DNA of 64,000 bases. Origin: Candidatus Nitrotoga sp. LAW (lineage in GTDB: Bacteria > Pseudomonadota > Gammaproteobacteria > Burkholderiales > Gallionellaceae). The notes beneath the pieces are model-generated. The model was not told where the DNA came from. It saw only the letters and a program-made list of their open reading frames with translations, and did no database searches. Positions 10,801-20,900 of this stretch are shown here, one piece after another (position 1 is the stretch's first letter; each line of letters opens with the position of its first letter). Location: contig QFXI01000028.1 in assembly GCA_003402315.1 (NCBI GenBank), positions 100,221 to 164,220 of the forward strand, written 5' to 3'. A program made the position numbers and the translations under genes.

Positions 10801-11091
10801 AAATGCTTGACATTTTGCCTGGTTATACACAAATCGCGCAGCTATCCATGATGAGGATAATTTTTATTATGGTATTAGAGCGTTAAATTTAACTAGTTGT
10901 TTTTATGTGTAAAAAATTCTGCCTATGAAATGAGCGGCTGGACAAAACTGTATATGGCATTAGTAGTTAGCCTAGTTATATTGGAATTGTCCACATTGTT
11001 ATCCACAGCTTATGTGGACAATAAAAAATACTCAATTAAGTCAGTTGGCTTAGCTCAGTATGATAGAAATGGCTGGAGCAAATTTTATTAA
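10801..11091. promoter_or_regulatory. AT-rich gap hemE - priA with a cluster of DnaA-box-like sites
   Basis: Five 9-mers matching or nearly matching the DnaA box TTWTNCACA lie within 200 bp: TTATACACA (10823-10831, plus), TTTTACACA (10906-10914, minus), TTGTCCACA (10987-10995, plus), TTATCCACA (10999-11007, plus) and TTGTCCACA (11013-11021, minus). Three match the consensus exactly and the two TTGTCCACA copies have one mismatch. The surrounding sequence is visibly AT-rich, especially 10857-10915. Such clusters mark oriC or DnaA-controlled promoters; here the next gene is priA. A 53-codon frame (10930-11091) overlaps the right part but resembles nothing I know. Confidence 0.6.
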
Positions 11092-13269
11092 ATGACAATT
11101 GTTCGCGTCGCGCTAGATGTGCCATTGTCAACACTATTTGACTATTCATTAGGCAGCAGTATCGAGATCGTCCCGGGGACGCGCGTATTGGTTCCATTTG
11201 GACGCAAAAAAATGGTAGGCGTAGTAATGGAATGCGCAATGGATTCTGTCCTTTCTCCAGAACGTATCAAGCCCATTTTGCAAGTGCTGGAGGATATCCC
11301 GCCACTGCCCGATGAGCTGCTTGTTTTGCTGCGCTTCTGCAGCGACTATTACCACTATCCCCTTGGTGTTACTGTACTGTCTGCCTTGCCGGCATGTTTG
11401 CGTACCAGCCAGTTGGTCACGCTCAAAGAAGTGATGCAATACAGACTAAGCGCTAGCGGCCATGCGCTCGACTTGAGTCTACTGTCTAAGCGCAAGGTGG
11501 TGCAGCACCGCATCCTAACAGCCTTAAAGTTAAATGTATTAACTGCCGCGCAAGTGCGCGCGTTATCACCCAGCGCAGCATCTGCACTTAAAGCGTTGTC
11601 GCAAGCGGGATGGATTGAGACGTGTGCGGTGCCTGCGGTTTCCAGTACATTTACATTCAATAATACCCATACGTTGACCTTGGAGCAGCAGCAAGCCGTG
11701 GATGCAATTACTAAAGCGTTATGCTTTAGCTGCTTCCTGCTACACGGTATTACCGGCAGCGGTAAGACCGAAATTTATGTGCATCTGATGAACCGGATAT
11801 TGCAGCAGGGAGGGCAAGTGTTGTTGTTGGTGCCGGAAATCAATCTTACGCCTCAGCTGGAAAATTATTTTCGCAGCCGCTTGCCGGATGTTGAGCTGAT
11901 CAGTTTGCACAGTGGCTTAAGTGACGGTGAACGTATGCAGAACTGGCTGCGTGCGCAGTCCGGCCAGGCGCGTATCATACTGGGTACGCGTCTGGCAGTG
12001 TTCACGCCACTGCCACAATTGGCACTGTTGATTGTGGATGAGGAACATGACACTTCGTTCAAGCAGCAGGAAGGCTTACGTTACTCGGCGCGAGATGTGG
12101 CAATCTTTCGTGCTAGCCAGCGTGGCATACCGATTGTATTAGGATCCGCTACTCCTTCTCTTGAAAGCTATTACAACGCGCAAAGCGGGCGCTATCAAAT
12201 GTTACGCCTGACCCAGCGTGCGGCGGCACAGGCGCGGTTGCCGACGGTAAGCTGTATAAACACCAGTAATATAGTTATGCAACACGGTCTCAGTGAGCCG
12301 CTTCTCAAAGCCCTGTCCGAGCGGTTACAGCGCGGGGAACAGAGCCTGATATTCATTAATCGGCGCGGTTATGCACCCGTGTTGATGTGTGGCGCGTGCG
12401 GCTGGCTGTCCGGCTGTTCAAATTGTGCGGGCAAGTTGGTGCTGCATCTTAAAGATCGCCGCCTGCGTTGTCACCATTGTGGCCACCAGGAGCGTGTGCC
12501 GCACGCCTGTCCATCGTGCGGCAACGCCGACTTGCAACCAGTTGGTATCGGTACGCAACGGGTGGAGAGTGCGTTGCAGGAGCACTTCCCCAAGGCGCGC
12601 ATCCTGCGCGTGGACCGTGACAGCACGCGTAATAAAGGAACATGGCAAGCTATGCGTCAGCAAATTCAGGAAGGCGCGGTGGATATTCTGGTGGGTACGC
12701 AAATTTTGGCGAAGGGACATGACTTCCCTAATCTAACGCTGGTGGGTGTACTTAACCCGGACGGTGCGTTATACAGTAGTGATTTTCGGGCATCGGAAAA
12801 ATTGTTTGCCCAACTTGTTCAAGTAGCGGGGCGCGCAGGCCGTGCCGACAAGCTGGGCGAAGTGCTAATCCAGACCGCATTTCCTGATCATCCATTGTTC
12901 CGCGCGTTACGGGAACATGATTACGATACGTGGGCAAAAACACTGCTCGCGGAACGCCAATCCGCCGGTTTCCCACCATTCATGTATCAGGTGATGCTGC
13001 GTGCTGAAGCTAAGAATGAGACCCACATGTATACTTTCCTGCAACGAGCGCGCGATGCTGCAATTGAACTCGCCATGCCAGTTGACATTTACGGTGTGGT
13101 TCCAGCGGCCATGCCGCGTCGTGCTAACCATTTTTTAGCGCAATTGCTGGTGCAAAGTGAAGCGCGAAAACCCTTGCAGCAATTCTTGCGCGAGTGGCGG
13201 CCCTTGCTGGATGCGCTACCTGCACAAAAACTGCGCTGGTCGCTAGACATTGATCCGATTGATTTCTAG
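11092..13269 (+). CDS. priA: Primosomal replication-restart helicase PriA
   Basis: PriA is a 3'-5' helicase that reloads the replisome at stalled forks. The N-terminal fork-binding domain begins MTIVRVALDVPLSTLFDYSL. The helicase core has Walker A GITGSGKTEIY (about residues 219-229), Walker B VDEEHD, LGSATPSLES, and the later motifs FINRRGYAPV and VAGRAGR. Eight cysteines in two zinc sites lie at about 433-478: CGACGWLSGCSNC and CHHCGHQ followed by CPSCG. At 725 residues it is full length. There is no good Shine-Dalgarno close to the ATG. It is preceded by the DnaA-box cluster. Confidence 0.97.
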   Translation: MTIVRVALDVPLSTLFDYSLGSSIEIVPGTRVLVPFGRKKMVGVVMECAMDSVLSPERIKPILQVLEDIPPLPDELLVLLRFCSDYYHYPLGVTVLSALPACLRTSQLVTLKEVMQYRLSASGHALDLSLLSKRKVVQHRILTALKLNVLTAAQVRALSPSAASALKALSQAGWIETCAVPAVSSTFTFNNTHTLTLEQQQAVDAITKALCFSCFLLHGITGSGKTEIYVHLMNRILQQGGQVLLLVPEINLTPQLENYFRSRLPDVELISLHSGLSDGERMQNWLRAQSGQARIILGTRLAVFTPLPQLALLIVDEEHDTSFKQQEGLRYSARDVAIFRASQRGIPIVLGSATPSLESYYNAQSGRYQMLRLTQRAAAQARLPTVSCINTSNIVMQHGLSEPLLKALSERLQRGEQSLIFINRRGYAPVLMCGACGWLSGCSNCAGKLVLHLKDRRLRCHHCGHQERVPHACPSCGNADLQPVGIGTQRVESALQEHFPKARILRVDRDSTRNKGTWQAMRQQIQEGAVDILVGTQILAKGHDFPNLTLVGVLNPDGALYSSDFRASEKLFAQLVQVAGRAGRADKLGEVLIQTAFPDHPLFRALREHDYDTWAKTLLAERQSAGFPPFMYQVMLRAEAKNETHMYTFLQRARDAAIELAMPVDIYGVVPAAMPRRANHFLAQLLVQSEARKPLQQFLREWRPLLDALPAQKLRWSLDIDPIDF

Positions 13270-13315
13270 ATCATTAGATTAATTGTGAAATAAGGCATTT
13301 CAAGGAAATTTTTTT

Positions 13316-14713
13316 ATGCTTCCAATTTTGATAAATTTACTACGTAACATAGTCGGCACCGACTACGTGCTGAGTGGCGAAACCGCAGCACCTTATTGTA
13401 CCGACTGGCGTGGGCGCTACAGCGGCCAGGCGTTGGCTGTGGTGCTGCCTGGCGATACGCAACAAGTTGCTGCGGTAGTCGCGCTGTGTACCGAACACCG
13501 CATCGCCATCGTTCCGCAAGGCGGCAACACCAGTTTAAGCGGGGGGTCAGTACCGTTACCGCAAGGCCAACAGATCGTGATTAACCTATCACGCATGAAT
13601 AAAATTCATGCGCTAGACACCACTAACTATACATTAACCGTGGAGGCAGGCTGCACCTTGTCCATGGTACGAGAGGCGGCAGAGCAGGCTAACCGCCTGT
13701 TCCCTCTTGGCCTCAGCGCCATCGCAACGCAATGTGAAATCGGCGGCAATATTTCCACTAATGCCGGTGGTATCGGCGTGCTGCGCTATGGCAACATGCG
13801 CGATCTCGTGCTTGGGCTAGAAGTTGTCTTGCCAGATGGTCGCATCTGGGATGGATTACGCAGTTTGCGCAAGGACAACACCGGCTATGATTTGAAGCAC
13901 TTATTCATCGGCGCAGAAGGCACGCTGGGCATCATTACGACCGCTGTGCTGAAGTTGTTTCCACGTCCGCAATCGGTCGTAACCGCGTGTGTGGCAGTGC
14001 GCGATCCGGCAGTGGCGGTAGAGCTGCTTGCCCATTTGCGTGCTAATTGCGGCGACAAAATAAGTGCCTTCGAGATTATTTCGAGATCTTGCCTGGATCT
14101 CGTTTTAGAGCATATCCCCGATACGGTTGAGCCATTTGCTACGCGTTATGAATGGATCGTGCTGATCGAACTGTCGGAGGTGCTGCAAACGCCCTTAGAC
14201 GCACCTTTGCTCAATGCGCTGCAAGCGTTCGATGCGGGCATCCTCGAGTTTGCCGTAAATTCGAAAGATAACGCCGTAAGCTGGTGGAATTTGCGCAAAA
14301 ATATCAGCGAAGCGCAGAAACGCGAGGGCATTAGCATCAAACATGATGTCGCCGTGCCGATCAGCCACGTGGCAGAATTTATCGCCCAAACGAATGCTGC
14401 CCTGCGTACCGTATTCAATGGTCTGCGCATTGTTGCTTTCGGCCATATCGGCGATGGCAACATCCATTACAACATCTCAATGCTGGATTCTGCGCAAAAT
14501 CCGGCATTCATTGCGCAAAGCCAACAGGTCAACAGCATCGTGTACGACATCGTGCATGGATTAAACGGCAGTATCAGCGCCGAGCATGGGCTGGGGCAAC
14601 TCAAGCGTAGCGAGATACGTCATTACAAAAGTGCGCTGGAATTGGAGTTGATGCACAGCATCAAGCACGTGCTCGACCCAAATAGTTTAATGAATCCTGG
14701 GAAGCTAATGTAG
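13316..14713 (+). CDS. FAD-linked oxidase, D-2-hydroxyacid dehydrogenase type
   Basis: The 465-residue protein is a VAO/PCMH-fold flavoprotein of the GlcD/D-lactate/D-2-hydroxyglutarate dehydrogenase group, oxidising a D-2-hydroxyacid to the 2-oxoacid. The FAD-binding domain has IVPQGGNTSLSGGSVP, EIGGNISTNAGGIGVLRYGN and LKHLFIGAEGTLGIIT. The C-terminal oxidase domain has AFGHIGDGNIHYN, with metal-ligand-type histidines, SAEHGLGQLKR and DPNSLMNPGKLM. AAGGAAA precedes the ATG. It follows priA by 46 bp and may be co-transcribed. No Fe-S partner (GlcF type) is adjacent, so a single-subunit dehydrogenase is likely; the substrate cannot be read from sequence. Confidence 0.88.
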   Translation: MLPILINLLRNIVGTDYVLSGETAAPYCTDWRGRYSGQALAVVLPGDTQQVAAVVALCTEHRIAIVPQGGNTSLSGGSVPLPQGQQIVINLSRMNKIHALDTTNYTLTVEAGCTLSMVREAAEQANRLFPLGLSAIATQCEIGGNISTNAGGIGVLRYGNMRDLVLGLEVVLPDGRIWDGLRSLRKDNTGYDLKHLFIGAEGTLGIITTAVLKLFPRPQSVVTACVAVRDPAVAVELLAHLRANCGDKISAFEIISRSCLDLVLEHIPDTVEPFATRYEWIVLIELSEVLQTPLDAPLLNALQAFDAGILEFAVNSKDNAVSWWNLRKNISEAQKREGISIKHDVAVPISHVAEFIAQTNAALRTVFNGLRIVAFGHIGDGNIHYNISMLDSAQNPAFIAQSQQVNSIVYDIVHGLNGSISAEHGLGQLKRSEIRHYKSALELELMHSIKHVLDPNSLMNPGKLM

Positions 14714-14822
14714 CGGGTGCTCTTTGAGACTTCCCACCAGTGAAAAAACATTGGTATAGCGTGGTTTGATGAAGCTGATCGTTCGCTCCCTGAGCACGTC
14801 GCTTATAAAGCACTCGGGTTAA

Positions 14823-14855
14823 TATCGTAGCCGTCCCACTTGGATGACTACGATA
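14823..14855. terminator. Inverted repeat between convergent genes
   Basis: TATCGTAG (14823-14830) and CTACGATA (14848-14855) form a perfect 8-bp stem with a 17-nt loop, in the gap between the rightward flavoprotein gene and the leftward BON lipoprotein gene. It has no T run on either side, so termination is only a guess based on position. Confidence 0.35.
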
Positions 14856-14874
14856 GCAATCTCCCATGCCAGTT

Positions 14875-15186
14875 TTACTTAAGCCGCATGTCATTTATGA
14901 TTGATTTTACGCCTTTAACGTTACGAGCAACCTCTTCCGCCCTATTAATATCGGACTGGGAACTCACAAAGCCGCTTAATTGGACGACCCCCTTGTAGGT
15001 TTCGACATTTATTTCGGTAGCTTTCAGCGTAGGTTCATTAAAAACCGCTGCTTTAACCTTCGTTGTAATTACGCTATCATCTAAATATTCACCTGTCCCT
15101 TCTGACTTCGTAGTAGATGCGCAACCTAAAATTGACATGAATACGATAGCAGTGAAAGTAATAAACAAATGCCTTAATTGCTTCAT
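14875..15186 (-). CDS. BON-domain lipoprotein (OsmY-like)
   Basis: The 103-residue protein has a lipoprotein signal peptide: basic MKQLRH, hydrophobic core, then SILGC with the lipidated Cys at residue 22. A single BON domain follows (about 38-103): DDSVITTKVKAAVFNEPTL, the VETYKGVVQLSGFV strand-turn pattern with its conserved Gly residues, then AEEVARNVKGVKSIINDM. BON proteins bind phospholipid or peptidoglycan-associated surfaces and are often induced by osmotic or envelope stress; that role is inferred. AGGAG lies close before the ATG. It is divergent from the Crp/Fnr-type regulator, a candidate controller. Confidence 0.88.
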   Translation of the reverse strand: MKQLRHLFITFTAIVFMSILGCASTTKSEGTGEYLDDSVITTKVKAAVFNEPTLKATEINVETYKGVVQLSGFVSSQSDINRAEEVARNVKGVKSIINDMRLK

Positions 15187-15478
15187 GATGAATTCTCCTG
15201 ATTATTTAAAGAAGTCGTCTGAGTAACCCCTTCTTTCGGTTGTAGGTGTTCCAAGCTGCTCGCGCAGATTTCCACCATGCCATAGGAAAGCTGGTGGAGT
15301 GTTACTGTAGCATGTTTGAAATGGGTCTAACCATATGTATAGACTACTATCCAAGTGTATACACAGTCTGTGCGGTATCGTACATAACTTAAGCCAATAA
15401 CTCTAACTATGAATTTCGCCTAATTATTTAATTAACGGAATATGCCTATAAAATTTCAAATATTTTAATGAGTGGCTC
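15187..15478. promoter_or_regulatory. Divergent promoter region, BON lipoprotein / Crp-type regulator
   Basis: This 292-bp AT-rich gap should carry both promoters. GTGTATACAC (15355-15364) is a perfect 10-bp palindrome, and a second TGTAT occurs about 20 bp to its left, so an operator is possible. No classical Crp (TGTGA-N6-TCACA) or Fnr (TTGAT-N4-ATCAA) site was seen. Confidence 0.35.
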
Positions 15479-16237
15479 ATGTTTACTACCCCGTCACAGA
15501 CAATAAATAGAAATCATCTCCTTACAGCGTTACAAGTAGATGAATTGGAACGTTTGAGACCACATCTGGAGTTGGTTCAGATGCCGCTCGGCAGCGTTCT
15601 TTATGAATCCGGTGATCGGTTACAACATGCCTGGTTCCCCACAACTGCCATCGTGTCTCTGCAATACATCATGGAAAATGGCGCTTCAACAGAAATTGCA
15701 GGGGTAGGCAATGAAGGCGTATTGGGTATTTCACTTTTTATGGGCAGTACAACCACATCTAGTCGGGCAATTGTGCAGACTGGTGGCTGCGGTTACCGTA
15801 TAAAAGCTGGAGCGATGCTACAAGAATTCAATCGCGCTGAATCGCTGCAGCGGTTGTCACTACTTTATATTCAAGCATTAATTACACAGATGACACTGAC
15901 TGCAGCGTGCTATAGACACCATTCGATCGAACAGCAGCTTTGCCGTTGGTTGTTATTAACCGCCGATTGGCTGACTTCTAATGAGTTGACCATGACGCAG
16001 GAGTTAATTGCCAGCATGCTTGGTGTTCGCCGCGAAGGCATTACGGAAGCTGCCGGAAATTTGAAAGATGCTGGTTTTATTAATTATCGTCGTGGGCACA
16101 TTACAGTACTCGATCGGTCTGGACTGGAAACCCTCTCTTGCGAGTGTTATCAGGTGGTCAAGAAAGAATATGATTCCTTGCTTTCAACTTACGCAAGCAC
16201 CAGACACTCACATTCTCAAGCGTACAGAAAAAAATAA
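15479..16237 (+). CDS. Crp/Fnr-family transcriptional regulator
   Basis: The 252-residue protein has an N-terminal cyclic-nucleotide-binding-like beta-roll (about 15-125; LGSVLYESGDRLQHAWFP, then EIAGVGNEGVLGISLFMG), a long helix, and a C-terminal winged helix (about 160-225) with LTMTQELIASMLGVRREGIT as recognition unit and a wing in NYRRGHITVLD. The cAMP-binding Arg-Ser pair of Crp is not evident and there is no Fnr-type N-terminal cysteine cluster, so the signal is unknown. The same sub-group is common in betaproteobacteria. It is divergent from the BON lipoprotein, which may be its target. The ATG at 15479 has only a weak ribosome binding site. Confidence 0.87.
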   Translation: MFTTPSQTINRNHLLTALQVDELERLRPHLELVQMPLGSVLYESGDRLQHAWFPTTAIVSLQYIMENGASTEIAGVGNEGVLGISLFMGSTTTSSRAIVQTGGCGYRIKAGAMLQEFNRAESLQRLSLLYIQALITQMTLTAACYRHHSIEQQLCRWLLLTADWLTSNELTMTQELIASMLGVRREGITEAAGNLKDAGFINYRRGHITVLDRSGLETLSCECYQVVKKEYDSLLSTYASTRHSHSQAYRKK

Positions 16238-16920
16238 AATCCACTTCGTTATTTAATTCACCAGAATTCCAGTTATTGAACCTCCAAAATATGCAAAGTA
16301 CGGTTCGACAGATTGCCAGTGCCTATCGTCCTCCTCACATGTCCAAAACGTGCTGACCAGCTAGCACAACGCACCCTAAACAGTTTGCCTCTGCCAAAGC
16401 ATAGGCGTTTCGCTCAGTGCTACATTTGCAATGTCTTACGGTCATGGTAAAAATATCGAATCACATGTTGAAGAGATAAAGCTCTATGTGCGTAAACGCA
16501 CAGAAAATAGACGCTACAAATGATATTTTTCCTATTAAAAGCATTATTCATTAATTTGTATGTAGTAAGAAGGTCAGTCCGCAATGAAAAGTACGGGTAT
16601 GGATCTGTATGCTACCAAAGTGGCGCGGACAAAATATCGGATTTTGATATGCATATATTCATCAGTGATTGCGTGTAATTGGCAGGGAGCATTTCTATAA
16701 ATTTCGCTCAGTCATGTTAAAATGTTCGGCTGTTTTTTCCAACTTACTGCTAATTTAAACAATATGAGATGCCTTAAAGCATTTTAGTTAGCAGCCGTTA
16801 CAAATCATGCTGAATAAAATTGAACCATGCATGCCATAACGGCGTACACCTCAAAACGAGATTGGGAATGCGGAGAAATTTGTATTGGCAATTGTTATTC
16901 AGTTTTAAAGGTGTTTTTAA
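16238..16920. other. Long intergenic region before the REC-PAS gene
   Basis: In this 683-bp gap I found no recognisable gene or tRNA. The only frame worth noting is 38 codons (16584-16700), beginning MKSTGMDLYATKVART; it has no clear ribosome binding site and no known match. The region is AT-rich and may be decayed sequence. AAAGG near 16908 serves the next gene. Confidence 0.5.
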
Positions 16921-17757
16921 ATGATGCTTAGTAGGCCTGATATTCTTAACGCCAACCTCCTTATCGTTGATGATCAAGAGGTTAATATACGCCTGCTTGA
17001 GGTAATGCTACGTGGCGCTGGCTACACGCGCATTGCCTCGACGCAGAATCCTTATGAAGTCTGCGAGTTGTATCGCAAAAACCATTATGACCTGATTCTG
17101 CTTGATTTGCAGATGCCCGGCATGAATGGCTTTCAGGTGCTGGAAGGCTTGAAAAAAATTGAAACAGACGGCTACCTTCCGGTACTCGTTATTACTGCCC
17201 AACCGGATCACAAACTGCGCGCGTTACAAGCCGGTGCTAAAGATTTTATCAGTAAGCCTTTTGATCTGACCGAAGTACAAACACGCATCCAGAATATGTT
17301 GGAAGTGCGCCTTTTATATAAACAAATTGAAAATCACAACAAGGTGTTGGAGCAGACGGTGGAAGCGCGAACCGCAGAGCTGCGGGAAAGCGAAGCTCGT
17401 TTTCGCCGTCTGACCGAGCTATCATCTGACTGGTATTGGGAGCAGGACGAGACTGGGCATTTTACAAAAGTTTACGGTCTGGTTCTTGAGATGCTCGGAA
17501 TTAAGGTCGACGACTTATTGAGTGAATCCAGTGAAACTCAAGTAGCACATTGGAATAAAGATGAGCAAGCGATGCTAGTAGAATATATAGCAGCCAGACG
17601 GCCATTCCTGGATTTCGTCTACAGGCGGCATAATCCAGATGGTTCGCAGCAATATTTTATGATTAGCGGAGAACCGATGTTCGATTCATCCGGTCGCTTT
17701 ACAGGTTACCGTGGGGTGGGCAAGGACGTTACTGGAAGCATACGCGCCGCCTCATAA
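16921..17757 (+). CDS. Response regulator with PAS domain and no output domain
   Basis: The 278-residue protein has a receiver domain (about 12-130) with the acidic pair Asp17-Asp18 in LLIVDDQEVN, the phospho-acceptor Asp62 in LILLDLQMPGMNG, and the Lys in FISKPFD. A coiled linker follows (QIENHNKVLEQTVEARTAEL), then a PAS/PAC domain (about 155-275: SEARFRRLTELSSDWYWEQD, ending GYRGVGKDVTGSI). In relatives this arrangement usually continues into a histidine kinase or GGDEF/EAL module. Here TAATAA follows the PAS end directly, so it is either a stand-alone signalling adaptor or a truncated hybrid. It is monocistronic; the sensor partner is unknown. Confidence 0.88.
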   Translation: MMLSRPDILNANLLIVDDQEVNIRLLEVMLRGAGYTRIASTQNPYEVCELYRKNHYDLILLDLQMPGMNGFQVLEGLKKIETDGYLPVLVITAQPDHKLRALQAGAKDFISKPFDLTEVQTRIQNMLEVRLLYKQIENHNKVLEQTVEARTAELRESEARFRRLTELSSDWYWEQDETGHFTKVYGLVLEMLGIKVDDLLSESSETQVAHWNKDEQAMLVEYIAARRPFLDFVYRRHNPDGSQQYFMISGEPMFDSSGRFTGYRGVGKDVTGSIRAAS

Positions 17758-17765
17758 TAATTAGA

Positions 17766-17798
17766 CATTAGCCGTCATGGTGGCGAATGCGGCTAATG
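17766..17798 (+). terminator. Inverted repeat after the REC-PAS gene
   Basis: CATTAGCCG (17766-17774) and CGGCTAATG (17790-17798) make a perfect 9-bp stem with a 15-nt loop, 9 bp after the stop codon. The T run behind it is poor, so it is a possible, not a proven, terminator. Confidence 0.45.
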
Positions 17799-17932
17799 GG
17801 TGTTCATCTTTAACCTTGGCAACTATTTTTCTTCGGCACGTTTTCCTGAGCTATATCAACGGGTAGAAAACTTTTAATTTCTCACTCTGGTGACGATGGT
17901 AAAATTTTAGCTGTAACTGTCATTTCGCCACC

Positions 17933-20900
17933 ATGCCCCAACCCTCTTTCATCCATCTGCGTCTGCACAGCGAATACTCCATTGTCGATGGCATTGTGCG
18001 CATTCCTGAGGCGATTGCCGCCGCCAAGCAGGATGTCATGCCCGCGTTGGCGCTTACCGACCTCAATAATGTATTCGGTTTGATCAAATTCTATCAGGCA
18101 GCGCGCGCAGCTGGGATCAAGCCTATCATCGGCTGTGATGTGTTCATCAGTAATCCAGCCGAACGCGACAAGCCTTCGCGTCTGTTATTGTTATGCCAGT
18201 CCAATGTTGGCTACTTGCGCTTGTGTGATTTGGTGACACGCGCTTATCTGGAAAGGCAAAATAGTGGTCGCATCGAGATACACAAACAATGGTTGCGCGA
18301 CGGTACAGATGGGCTGCTCGCATTATCTGGTGCGCATCTTGGTGAGATCGGCACGGCGCTGCTGAATGGTAATCAGGCAACGGCACGTCAGTTGGCGTTA
18401 GAGTGGGCGGAGCTGTTCCCTAGTCGATATTATCTGGAAGTGCAGCGCACCGGCATGGCACGCGAAGAACTGCACGTGAGTGAAACGGTCAAACTGGCCG
18501 TAGAACTGGCGTTACCGGTAGTGGCGACACATCCAATTCAGTTTCTAAGTCGTGAAGCTTACAAAGCGCACGAGGCGCGCGTGTGCATCGCCGAAGGCTA
18601 TGTGCTGAATGACAAAAGGCGCGTGCGCCAATTTACACCGCAGCAGTATTTCAAAACTCAGGCCGAGATGATGGCACTGTTCGCCGATTTTCCTGAAGCG
18701 TTGCAAAACAGCGTGGAGATCGCCAAGCGATGTAATTTGACCTTGCAACTGGGTAAACCCTATTTGCCGGATTTCCCCACCCCTAATGGCGAAAGTCTGG
18801 ATGATTTTCTGCGTACTGAATCTGAACTCGGTTTGCATCAGCGCATGCTGCAGTTGTATCCAGATGAAACTATGCGCGCCGCGAAGATGGAGGAATATAC
18901 CTCACGCTTGGTATTCGAAATCGAGACCATTATAAAAATGGGGTTCTCCGGTTACTTTTTAATCGTGGCAGATTTCATCCGCTGGGCCAAGCTCAATGAC
19001 GTGCCAGTTGGCCCTGGCCGCGGCTCTGGCGCAGGCTCACTAGTGGCTTATAGTCTAAGCATCACCGACCTTGACCCGTTACGCTATGCCCTGTTATTTG
19101 AGCGCTTCCTGAATCCAGAACGCATATCCATGCCCGACTTCGATATAGATTTCTGCCAGGATGGGCGCGAGCGCGTTATCGAGTATGTGAAACAAAAATA
19201 CGGCGCGGCGAGTGTGTCTCAGATTGCCACCTTTGGCACCATGGCGTCCAAAGCGGTTATCCGCGATGTCGGGCGCGTGCTGGATTTTCCTTACGGGCTG
19301 TGCGATCGCCTGTCCAAGCTCGTTCCGCTGGAAGGCGTCAAACCGGTATCACTTAAAAAAGCACGTGAGCTGGAGCCGGAATTTAATGCGATCATCAGCA
19401 GCGAAGAAGGCGTGGAAGAGCTGCTTGAACTAGGTACACGGCTGGAAGATTTAACGCGCAATGTCGGCATGCACGCAGGCGGGGTACTGATCGCACCGGG
19501 CAAGCTAACCGACTTTTGTCCGCTATATTACGCCGAGGGCAGCGACAAGGGCATCAGTCAATTTGACAAAGACGATGTAGAAAAAATCGGTTTGGTGAAA
19601 TTTGACTTTTTGGGGTTGCGTACGCTCACCATCATTGATTGGGCGGTGAAATATGTAAACAAGATGCCAACAGGCAACGGTTTCTCCATTGAAAATCTTC
19701 CATTGGAGGACAAACCAACTTACGCCTTGCTCAAGGCAGCCAACACCACGGCGATATTTCAGCTTGAATCTCCCGGCATGAAAAAGCTGATTATCAAGCT
19801 GCAACCGGATACCTTTGAAGACATCGTGGCGCTGGTTGCGTTATATCGCCCAGGTCCGCTCGAATCAGGCATGGTAGAGGACTTCATCAACCGCAAACAT
19901 GGCCGTTCCAAGGCTGATTATTTTCATCCCGAACTGGAAATTTCGCTCAAGCCAACTTACGGTGTAATTGTGTACCAAGAGCAAGTGATGCAGATCGCGC
20001 AGATCATCGGTGGTTATTCGCTGGGAGCGGCGGACTTGTTGCGCCGAGCAATGGGTAAAAAAAATGCTGAGGAGATGGCGTTGCAACGCAGTATCTTCGT
20101 GGACGGCGCTGTAGCGCGTGCTGTCAACAAGCAACTAGCAGAGCAACTGTTCGACTTAATGGAAAAATTCGCTGGGTACGGCTTCAATAAATCGCATTCT
20201 GCTGCCTATGCGTTGGTGTCCTATCAGACGGCCTATCTAAAGGCGCATTACCCGGCGGCATTCATGGCCGCCACATTGTCATCGGACATGGATAATACCG
20301 ACAAAGTCCATATTTTCTATCTTGATAGCCTGGCACAAGGAATATGCATTTTGCCGCCGGATATTAACTCATCTGTAAACCGCTTTATGCCGGTGGACGA
20401 AAAAACGATTGCATATGGATTAGAAGCCATTAAGGGAACAGGTAAAGCTGCGATAGATAGCATTGAAGATGCCCGTAAACTCGGTGGGCCATTCCGCGAC
20501 CTGTTCGACTTTTGCCATCGCGTAGATAAGCGCGTAGTGAACCGTCGCGCGACTGAAGCGCTAATTCGCAGTGGCGCCTTTGATACAATTTCGGATCATC
20601 GCCATCAGTTGCTGGCGTCACTCGAGGTCGCGCTGTGCAGCGCGGAGCAGAAAGCACAGTCCATCAATCAAAATAGCCTATTCGAAGACGATGCAAGTGT
20701 GACGATGTCGGTGCAAGTGAAGAATGTCCCGCGCTGGACGTTGCGCGAGCAATTGCAACACGAAAAAACTAGCTTGGGCTTTTATCTCAGCGGCCACCCC
20801 TATCAAGAATATGCCAGCGAATTGGAAAATTTCGTCAAGACACGCCTGGCCGATATCACGTCGCAAGCGCTGCCCCAAAACGGCAACAACAAACGCGGTG

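Noticed and set aside
10930..11091. 53-codon frame before priA, MSGWTKLYMALVVSLVILEL then STLLSTAYVDNKK
   Set aside because: It has a hydrophobic stretch but no good ribosome binding site and no known match, and it runs through the DnaA-box cluster, which explains the sequence better.
16584..16700. 38-codon frame in the gap before the REC-PAS gene
   Set aside because: No ribosome binding site, no similarity; noted in the gap entry only.
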